18,128 nt of DNA from JAGWNR01 sp964565685 (lineage in GTDB: Bacteria > Patescibacteriota > Minisyncoccia > Phycocordibacterales > PALSA-1337), in contig CAZMFR010000011.1 of NCBI GenBank assembly GCA_964565685.1, positions 1 to 18,128 on the forward strand, read 5' to 3'. Position 1 is the stretch's first letter. Each line of letters starts with the position of its first letter. The notes beneath the pieces are model-generated. The model saw only the letters and a list, made by a program, of their open reading frames with translations, was not told where the DNA came from and made no database searches. Shown here piece by piece: positions 13,394 through 18,128 of the stretch. Both the position numbers and the translations under genes were made by a program.

Positions 13394-13586
13394 TCCTAAA
13401 CTCTATAGCGCTATCATCTTCCAAATGCTACAATTTGGTCAGTTGCGAAAGGTTGGATTAGATACCCAACCCTACGGCTTCAGCCAAAGATCGGGTATAA
13501 CCTGTGCTGACTTAGGTCTCACAACTCATCCAGCCGGATGCATTGTCTCCCGAGGGACACAGTGCATCGCGGCTTTTTTGTTCAAA
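13394..13586 (+). ncRNA. Candidate structured small RNA, unassigned family
   Basis: No plus-strand frame here looks like protein, but the region is rich in hairpins: CCAAAT/ATTTGG (near 13423-13440), GGTTGG/CCAACC (13452-13472), GGC-TTCA-GCC, and CATCC/GGATG. A possible long-range pairing is GTCAG with CTGAC. It ends in a strong plus-strand terminator. A candidate promoter uses TTGACG (13358-13363) with a weak TGTGAT about 18 nt downstream, so the 5' end given is approximate. I compared it by eye with the hallmarks of tmRNA, RNase P RNA, SRP RNA and common riboswitches and found no match. 6S-like size (about 190 nt) is noted, but no 6S signature is evident. Confidence 0.45.
13540..13586 (+). 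terminator. Strong intrinsic terminator on the plus strand
   Basis: GATGCATTGTCTCCC pairs with GGGACACAGTGCATC (one mismatch and one G-U pair) to form a hairpin of about 14 bp with a tiny loop. GCGGC and six T follow. No plus-strand protein gene precedes it, which supports a non-coding transcript. Confidence 0.75.
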
Positions 13587-13623
13587 ATTTTCATAAATTT
13601 TAAACTCTATGACACCACCGTCT

Positions 13624-14040
13624 TCATTTTCGCTCTGGCCATGCATATAGCATCATCGTGGAAATTGGGACCTGTTTGAATTGATTTCCTTCTTCAATTA
13701 CAATTACTGTATCAATTCCTGATCTCAAACTACTTTCGTAAATTAGTTGTTTGCAAATGTGACAATTTGGTCCAGTAATTGCAACAATATCTTTTTCTCC
13801 ATGATTCGCCGCATGTGCCAAGGCCACTGCTTCAGAGTGCATGGTTAGTGTCGCTGTATCTGACTTGTATGATGCGCCAGTGTAAATATTTCCGTCCTTT
13901 GTCATCAACGCAACAGCAAACCCATCATTTGAGTTTGGATAGGTAAACTTTAGAGCTTCATCACCCGCAGATGATAATTTTTTGCATTCTTCGTCAGATA
14001 ACTCAAATCGTATTAAATTATCTATTTTCTTCTGAATCAT
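13624..14040 (-). CDS. Cytidine deaminase-like protein
   Basis: A 138-aa protein of the cytidine deaminase fold. The zinc and catalytic residues are visible: H68-S-E70 (classical HAE, here HSE) and P91-N-C93-H-I-C96-K-Q (classical PCxxCRQ, here PNCHICKQ). E70 would be the proton shuttle, and H68, C93 and C96 the zinc ligands. Length fits the tetrameric CDA class (about 130 aa). Likely role is pyrimidine salvage (cytidine to uridine), though a blasticidin-S-deaminase-like or other nucleoside substrate cannot be excluded because A and G are replaced in the motifs. TATAAT lies 8 nt before the ATG, so the mRNA is probably almost leaderless. The promoter sits between this gene and the end of ychF. 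Confidence 0.82.
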   Translation of the reverse strand: MIQKKIDNLIRFELSDEECKKLSSAGDEALKFTYPNSNDGFAVALMTKDGNIYTGASYKSDTATLTMHSEAVALAHAANHGEKDIVAITGPNCHICKQLIYESSLRSGIDTVIVIEEGNQFKQVPISTMMLYAWPERK

Positions 14041-14048
14041 ACGCTCTA

Positions 14049-14054
14049 ATTATA
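14049..14054 (-). promoter_or_regulatory. -10 box of the cytidine deaminase-like gene
   Basis: Perfect minus-strand TATAAT ending 8 nt before the ATG at 14040. The -35 is poor (TTTAGG at 17 nt). The predicted leader is 0-2 nt. Confidence 0.5.
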
Positions 14055-14065
14055 ATCTATTTTCT

Positions 14066-15208
14066 CTAGATCCTAAACTCAATCACATCACCGTCTTTTA
14101 CCACATATTCCTTCCCTTCAGTTCTGACCAAGCCCTTTTCGCGAGCGGCGGCGTACGAGCCAGAATCGAGCAGATCTTGCCAATTGATAACCTCAGCTTT
14201 GATGAACTTCTCTTTGAAATCGCCGTGAATAGCAGTACCGGCCTCTGGAGCAGTCCATCCCCTTTTTATCGTCCAAGCGCGGGTCTCGTCTTCGCCTGTA
14301 GTCAGATATGTTATGAGGTCAAGGAGTTCATAGCCGGTCTTGATAAGATCGTTTATTCCATCATCTTTTGCTCCAAGGCCTTCACGCATCTCTTGTTTGT
14401 CCTTGTCTTCCAAATCCTTCAATTCCTGTTCGATGCCAGCATCGACAATGACCCATTTTGAGCCGGACGTTTTGAGGAAGTCGATCAATTTAGTCCAACG
14501 TACATCCAGTCCAAGGGTAGCCCTTGGACTGGTATCCAAGGGTAGCCCTTGGACTGGTTCATCCAGATTCTTGCCTCCGCTCTTCTTGTTCAAAACATAC
14601 ATGAACGGCTTTGACGTGAGCAGTTGGACCTGTTTCAAGAAAGGCGCTTCGAATTCATCGGCCGAAACAGTCGAGGCAAGCTTGCCAGATTCCAGCGCCA
14701 TTTTTACTTTTTCCAATATTTTCGACTCGATGATAGCGTCTTTCTTGCCTGCTTTTACCTCCTTGCCCAAATTTTGCAAGCGCTTCGAAACAGTGGCGAG
14801 ATCAGCGAGAATAAGCTCGAGATTTATGACTTCTATGTCCTTTAATGGATCTATCTTGCCATCGACGTGAATGATATCGTCATCTTCGAATATGCGTACA
14901 ACCTCCGCGATAGCGTCAGTCTCACGGATATTCGAGAGGAATTGATTACCTAGGCCTTGACCCTCGGATGCACCTTTGACCAAGCCGGCAATATCGGTGA
15001 ATTCTATGGCGGCTGGGATTGTCTTTGCAGATTTGGAAAAAACCGACAGCTTTGCCAAACGTTCGTCAGGCACCGCGACAACGCCGACTGATGGATCGAT
15101 AGTAGCGAATGGATAATTAGCGACAAGAACGCTCTTCTTTGTCAGCGCGTTGAAAAGCGTCGATTTTCCGACGTTTGGCAAGCCGACGATGCCGATGGAT
15201 AATGACAT
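14066..15208 (-). CDS. ychF: Ribosome-associated P-loop ATPase YchF/OLA1
   Basis: A 380-aa member of the Obg-related family that prefers ATP and associates with ribosomes. Order: P-loop GLPNVGKST (9-17), switch I (YPFATIDPSVG), G3 DIAGLVKGASEGQGLGNQFL (72-91), a coiled-coil segment (about 125-185), a G4-like strand YVLNKK (204-209), and a C-terminal TGS domain (about 295-380, LTTGEDETRAW to KDGDVIEFRI). Residues 217-235 are an extra loop encoded by two tandem palindromes (14506-14558), slightly lengthening it over the usual roughly 363 aa. The insertion falls just after the G4 strand, a surface position. TACAAT ends 7 nt before the ATG and there is no Shine-Dalgarno, so a leaderless mRNA is likely. 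Confidence 0.96.
   Translation of the reverse strand: MSLSIGIVGLPNVGKSTLFNALTKKSVLVANYPFATIDPSVGVVAVPDERLAKLSVFSKSAKTIPAAIEFTDIAGLVKGASEGQGLGNQFLSNIRETDAIAEVVRIFEDDDIIHVDGKIDPLKDIEVINLELILADLATVSKRLQNLGKEVKAGKKDAIIESKILEKVKMALESGKLASTVSADEFEAPFLKQVQLLTSKPFMYVLNKKSGGKNLDEPVQGLPLDTSPRATLGLDVRWTKLIDFLKTSGSKWVIVDAGIEQELKDLEDKDKQEMREGLGAKDDGINDLIKTGYELLDLITYLTTGEDETRAWTIKRGWTAPEAGTAIHGDFKEKFIKAEVINWQDLLDSGSYAAAREKGLVRTEGKEYVVKDGDVIEFRI
14506..14558. repeat. Two tandem palindromes inserted in ychF
   Basis: The first unit, ccagtccaaggg-tag-cccttggactgg (14506-14532), has 12-bp perfect arms. The second, tccaaggg-tag-cccttgga (14535-14553), repeats it. As direct repeats, a 24-nt unit at 14510-14533 recurs exactly at 14535-14558, one base apart. 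The codons make the extra loop at residues 217-235 of YchF without breaking the frame. Confidence 0.85.
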
Positions 15209-15215
15209 ATATGCT

Positions 15216-15243
15216 ATTGTATGGTAACTCGGCGCAAACGCAA
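15216..15243 (-). promoter_or_regulatory. ychF promoter (probably leaderless)
   Basis: Minus-strand -35 TTGCGT (15238-15243), a 16-nt spacer and -10 TACAAT (15216-15221), which ends 7 nt before the ATG at 15208. Confidence 0.55.
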
Positions 15244-15266
15244 GGATCAGTATGCATCGTTTTTAG

Positions 15267-15287
15267 CAAAAGAGCGAATCACGCTCT
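15267..15287 (-). terminator. Terminator overlapping the stop of the 76-aa gene
   Basis: Minus-strand AGAGCG-TGATT-CGCTCT followed by TTTTG-type sequence. The stop codon TGA of the 76-aa gene forms the start of the loop, so the hairpin begins inside the coding sequence. The U-tract is short. Confidence 0.6.
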
Positions 15288-15509
15288 GAACAATTTAGCC
15301 GCTCCAGCGCCTTCTTCGCCTAAAATAGACTTGATCGCCTCTTCCTGATTCATGCCGGCTGAGACTTTTTGTTGGACTTTCTCGGCAATATTTTTGAAGA
15401 AATCAGGGTTTTCCTCTATCACTTTCAAAAGCCGTTCCGTCTCGGCTTCTGGAACTCCAGCGGCCTTTAGCTTGCCCTTCAACAGATTTTTCATAAAGAA
15501 ATTAAGCAT
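15279..15509 (-). CDS. Small helical protein of unknown function
   Basis: A 76-aa, probably all-helical, charged protein (MLNFFMKNLLKGKLKAAGVP... LLKVIEENPDFFKNIAEKVQ... LGEEGAGAAKLF). I do not recognise a family. It reads like a conserved small cytosolic protein rather than a shadow. A clear extended -10 lies upstream (15556-15564) and a terminator hairpin overlaps its stop. ATG 15509 overlaps the stop of a 15-codon upstream ORF, suggesting translational coupling. A second ATG five codons later (15494) is an alternative start. No Shine-Dalgarno is visible for either. Confidence 0.65.
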   Translation of the reverse strand: MLNFFMKNLLKGKLKAAGVPEAETERLLKVIEENPDFFKNIAEKVQQKVSAGMNQEEAIKSILGEEGAGAAKLFRA

Positions 15510-15549
15510 ATCGCATATTATTAGATGGACATATCAGATAAATAAGCAT
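15502..15549 (-). CDS. Putative 15-codon leaderless upstream ORF
   Basis: The ATG at 15549 lies exactly 6 nt after a perfect extended -10, as for the GNAT gene and zwf. The frame encodes MLIYLICPSNNMRYA, and its TAA overlaps the start region of the 76-aa gene (ATGCTTAA). A leader peptide that couples translation is plausible. It may equally be chance. Confidence 0.35.
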   Translation of the reverse strand: MLIYLICPSNNMRYA

Positions 15550-15555
15550 GCCAGC

Positions 15556-15564
15556 ATTATATCA
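15556..15564 (-). promoter_or_regulatory. Extended -10 at the zwf stop codon
   Basis: Minus-strand TGATATAAT, in which TGA is the stop codon of zwf. It should drive the small upstream ORF and the 76-aa gene. Confidence 0.6.
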
Positions 15565-17025
15565 GACTTCCCTCGCGCCTTTTTTATATATGACAAGAGG
15601 CAATTTCGACCAATTTTCCAAAATCGGAGTGATGAATTTCCAAGAGGCCATGATCTCGTCGGTAGAGGCAAACAGCGTCTGATCGCCGACAATGGCGTCA
15701 CGGATGAGCCGTTCATATGCTTCTGGCAATGACGAGAACGATGGCGAGTCGGCATAATTGAACTTCAAGATTTTCGATTCGGTCTCCATGCCAATGCCCG
15801 GTTTCTTCACAAAAAAACGGATCTTTATACCCTCATCCGGTTGGATCCTGAAAGTCAGGATATTCTGATGATTTTGTCCCATAATGCCATTTTCATGGTT
15901 TTTCTTGCCTTCCGCGTCCCCTTTGAAATAAATATCTATCTCGACTCTGTTCTCTGCCATGGCCTTGCCGGCTTCTAAATAGAAAGGCACACCCTTCCAG
16001 CGGCGATTGTTTATTTTGGCGGCGATACGAAAATAAGTTTCGGTCGAAGAATCCGGCTTGACCCCCTTCTCATTTTTAAAGCCGTCATACTGGCCGCGAA
16101 TTATATTCTCTGTCATAGATCGCTTTGGAATGGCGGTTAGACGTGAGAGCGCCCGGGCGCGTTCGCGACGCATCGCGTCAGAGGCGTTAGGATCACAAGG
16201 CTTGTCCATGGCCACAATAGCCAACATGATCAAAAGATGGTTTTGACCGACGTCTTTCAAAGCGCCAGTCGAATCATAGAAGCCGCCGCGAAGCGAGAGC
16301 GTCTCCTTTTCCAAGAGTTTTATATGGACATGCTTTATATATTGGCGGTTCCACAGCGGCTCGAACAAAAAATTCGAAAAGCGAAAAGCTGAGATATTTT
16401 GCAGGGCTTCTTTGGCTAGATAATGATCGATCCGAAAGATCTGGTCCTCTTTGAAAAGCTTGCCGAGGAGCTTGTCCAGATCGTGTGCGGTTTTTATATC
16501 ATTGCCAAACGGCTTCTCGACTAGAACGCGGGTCCAGCCGGTGCCGTCAGAGCAAGGCAATGTGAGCTTTGAAGATGATAGCTCGCGCAAGATCCCTTCG
16601 TACAGCACGGGCGGCACAGACAGATGGAATAGCTTGTTCGAGCATTGACCCCATTTATCATCGATGGATTTCAAATTATCGGTCAGAGATTTATATAGAT
16701 CTGCTGAATCGAATTGACCTTCTACATAGCTTATATGATCCAGAAAATGCTTTATGTTCTCTTCAAAGAATTGTCCCGGCTTTATATTCATACGATCGCG
16801 CAGATATTGGCGCAATTCTTCGCGCGAAAAATGCCGCCGCGACACGCCAACGATGGCAAATCGATTCGGCAATTCTTTTTTCACATAAAGCCCGAGGAGA
16901 GCCGGCAAAAGCTTTGAGCCGGCCAGATCGCCGGTTATGCCGAATATGACAAATATGGTCGGTGCGAGAGCCGCAGAGACAAGTGGAGCGATTTCTTTTT
17001 TTGTAAGAGTCTTGTTCGAGACCAT
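15562..17025 (-). CDS. zwf: Glucose-6-phosphate 1-dehydrogenase
   Basis: A 487-aa enzyme oxidising glucose-6-phosphate to 6-phosphogluconolactone with NAD(P)+, the entry to the oxidative pentose phosphate pathway. Seen: dinucleotide-binding GITGDLAGSKLLPAL (29-43), LSVPP (135-139), EKPFG (170-174), the substrate signature RIDHYLAKE (198-206, with H201 and K205), and RGGFYDSTGALKDVGQNH ending in the likely catalytic base H263. The usual RIDHYLGKE carries Ala instead of Gly here; the charged residues are unchanged. Length is normal. The start is supported by an extended -10 that ends 6 nt upstream, which implies a leaderless mRNA. No partner genes (pgl, gnd) are in the window. The sensor kinase gene upstream ends 33 nt before the start codon. 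Confidence 0.96.
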   Translation of the reverse strand: MVSNKTLTKKEIAPLVSAALAPTIFVIFGITGDLAGSKLLPALLGLYVKKELPNRFAIVGVSRRHFSREELRQYLRDRMNIKPGQFFEENIKHFLDHISYVEGQFDSADLYKSLTDNLKSIDDKWGQCSNKLFHLSVPPVLYEGILRELSSSKLTLPCSDGTGWTRVLVEKPFGNDIKTAHDLDKLLGKLFKEDQIFRIDHYLAKEALQNISAFRFSNFLFEPLWNRQYIKHVHIKLLEKETLSLRGGFYDSTGALKDVGQNHLLIMLAIVAMDKPCDPNASDAMRRERARALSRLTAIPKRSMTENIIRGQYDGFKNEKGVKPDSSTETYFRIAAKINNRRWKGVPFYLEAGKAMAENRVEIDIYFKGDAEGKKNHENGIMGQNHQNILTFRIQPDEGIKIRFFVKKPGIGMETESKILKFNYADSPSFSSLPEAYERLIRDAIVGDQTLFASTDEIMASWKFITPILENWSKLPLVIYKKGAREV

Positions 17026-17031
17026 GCGGAC

Positions 17032-17040
17032 ATTATAGCA
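17032..17040 (-). promoter_or_regulatory. Extended -10 promoter of zwf (leaderless)
   Basis: Minus-strand TGCTATAAT, then GTCCGC, then ATG. +1 is predicted at the A of the start codon. No convincing -35 is present. Confidence 0.65.
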
Positions 17041-17058
17041 GAATTATCCGATCAATTT

Positions 17059-17976
17059 TTACTTTGTGTATAAAATTTGCGCGGCCGGGAATATGACAGA
17101 AAAAGTACTGCCCTTGCCTTCTCCTTCGGATTTGACAGAAATATTTCCGCCTTGTTTTTCGGCTATCCTCTTTGCCATAAAGAGCCCGATGCCCATGCCT
17201 TCGGTATCAGCATGGCGCGCGTTATCGCCTCGATAAAAACGTCTGAAGACTTTCGACGCCGTCTCCTGCGACATGCCGATTCCAGTGTCGGAAACTTCGA
17301 TCACGACATGGCTGAAGTCGGCATCAGAATGAGCGGCAACTTTTATCGACCCGCCGGCGGGAGTGTAGCTAAGAGAATTGTCGAGAAGGATCTGCAAGAT
17401 CAGCACTGATTTTTCCGCATCAGCCATTACACGCATGCCCGGCGAAGCAGAAAAAGACAGATCTATGCCTTTTCTCTTTGCCCGTATGTCATATTGGACC
17501 GACAGATCAGAAAATAGTTCGTTTATGTCCATCGGCGAGATGTGATAGTCAAAATGAGAGGCGTTCTCAGACAACATATGAACCAATATGTCCGTCAGAG
17601 CCAAAAGCTGGCGATCTGATTCTACGATAGCGTCTATGCTTTCCTTTTTTTCGGCTGGTATGACCGAAGACATGTCATCGATCGCCCATTTGATACGAGT
17701 CAACGGTGTGCGGAATTTGTGCGTTATAACAGTGATGAATTCGTCTTTTAGAATCTCAGCATCTGACAATCTCTGCCAGACCCCTACGCCTATCGAAACA
17801 AATATGACGGCAAAAACTGTCGGCAATATCCATGTCGGCAGATATGGTGTCGTCTGACGGATATAATCCGTAAATAATATGAGCAAGCTTATGAGGATGC
17901 CTGTTATTTCAATGAGGATAAAATAGCCGAGCGCGTGCTTGGCTGTTATCTTTATTTTCATAGGTTTATATTTCAT
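17059..17976 (-). CDS. Membrane sensor histidine kinase
   Basis: About 305 aa. Two membrane helices (about 17-36 and 47-66) enclose only about 10 residues, so there is no real extracellular sensor domain. A HisKA dimerisation domain follows, with phospho-acceptor H86 in ITHKFRTPLTRIK. The ATPase domain then shows N-box LLDNSLSYTP (N200), G1 SDTGIGM (229-235), F-box VFRRFYRGD and G2 GMGIGLFMAKRI (260-271). It should autophosphorylate and pass phosphate to a response regulator, but none is in the window. I chose ATG 17976; a TTG at 17991 or ATG 17961 are alternatives, and none has a clear Shine-Dalgarno. A TATAAT box lies upstream at 18015-18020. Confidence 0.92.
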   Translation of the reverse strand: MKYKPMKIKITAKHALGYFILIEITGILISLLILFTDYIRQTTPYLPTWILPTVFAVIFVSIGVGVWQRLSDAEILKDEFITVITHKFRTPLTRIKWAIDDMSSVIPAEKKESIDAIVESDRQLLALTDILVHMLSENASHFDYHISPMDINELFSDLSVQYDIRAKRKGIDLSFSASPGMRVMADAEKSVLILQILLDNSLSYTPAGGSIKVAAHSDADFSHVVIEVSDTGIGMSQETASKVFRRFYRGDNARHADTEGMGIGLFMAKRIAEKQGGNISVKSEGEGKGSTFSVIFPAAQILYTK

Positions 17977-18014
17977 CGCGATCAATGTCAACAGTGAAAT
18001 TTCTTTACTGCTCG

Positions 18015-18020
18015 ATTATA
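18015..18020 (-). promoter_or_regulatory. Candidate -10 box of the histidine kinase gene
   Basis: Perfect minus-strand TATAAT with a poor -35 (TTTTTC at about 17 nt). The leader would be about 32 nt to ATG 17976. The remaining 18021-18128 shows no gene I can support. Confidence 0.4.
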
Positions 18021-18128
18021 CCGCATAAAAAGGCACCGAAAAACATCCTTCTGTGCATAAAAATGCTAAATAGAGGGATAATACCCAAAATTGGTGGCCT
18101 GTTTAAGGATATTTCTGCTTCTTTTTTG

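Noticed and set aside
13453..13470. GGATTAGATACCC, identical to a conserved 16S rRNA segment
   Set aside because: Only about 13 bases match, and the flanks form their own GGTTGG/CCAACC hairpin and do not match 16S. A chance match in a short hairpin is more likely than an rRNA fragment.
13383..13679. 98-codon plus-strand ORF over the candidate RNA
   Set aside because: It has no domain or ribosome-binding site, spans a strong terminator, and runs antisense into the deaminase gene. The hairpins explain the region better.
1..18128. CRISPR arrays, defence operons, insertion sequences with transposases
   Set aside because: No regularly spaced repeats, cas-like genes or transposase frames were seen. 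The only mobile-element protein is the recombinase remnant.

Overview
The window looks like a chromosomal segment of a Candidate Phyla Radiation (Patescibacteria) bacterium, probably of the Parcubacteria/Paceibacteria type. This is inferred from gene content, not from a marker tree. The signs are a giant leucyl-tRNA synthetase with foreign domains, a sigma-region-4 protein fused to HARE-HTH domains, a very short MreD, a cysteine-free L33, KTSC and NYN small proteins, and few Shine-Dalgarno sites. TGA is used as a stop (for example in mreD and zwf), which argues against the recoded Gracilibacteria/Absconditabacteria. Every confident protein gene and the tRNA lie on the minus strand. The plus strand carries only a decayed recombinase and a probable small RNA.

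Layout. Positions 1-3500 are accessory: a KTSC-NYN pair, a GNAT acetyltransferase, three diverged copies of an intergenic repeat, and two broken genes meeting head to head (a minus-strand C-terminal fragment and the zinc-ribbon part of a large serine recombinase). The recombinase frame runs into a tRNA-Trp gene that is too short to appear as an ORF. Next comes rpmG (L33, 51 aa) with a near-consensus promoter. Positions 4041-8034 are a compact elongasome operon transcribed mreB-mreC-mreD-mrdA (PBP2), which builds the rod-shaped wall. Upstream of it lies the sigma4/HARE regulator with two candidate tandem promoters. leuS (9406-12924) is followed by a small membrane protein, a structured plus-strand RNA candidate with a strong terminator, a cytidine-deaminase-like gene, ychF, a 76-aa conserved-looking protein, zwf (G6PD) and a sensor histidine kinase.

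Most striking points. (1) LeuRS is 1172 aa because a complete alpha/beta-hydrolase (nucleophile elbow GHSLGG) and a complete Nudix hydrolase (perfect Nudix box) are inserted in its editing region. (2) Palindromic DNA elements sit in frame inside leuS and ychF, reminiscent of Rickettsia palindromic elements, and a related core supplies the stop codon of leuS. (3) Several genes have a TATAAT-like box only 6-8 nt before the ATG and no Shine-Dalgarno, so they should make leaderless or nearly leaderless mRNAs. In one case the zwf stop codon forms part of the next extended -10, which drives a 15-codon upstream ORF overlapping the following gene. (4) A perfect 10+10 bp palindrome overlaps both the -10 and the start codon of mreB. 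(5) A candidate structured RNA of about 190 nt has no family I recognise.

All calls come from reading the sequence. No database search was made.
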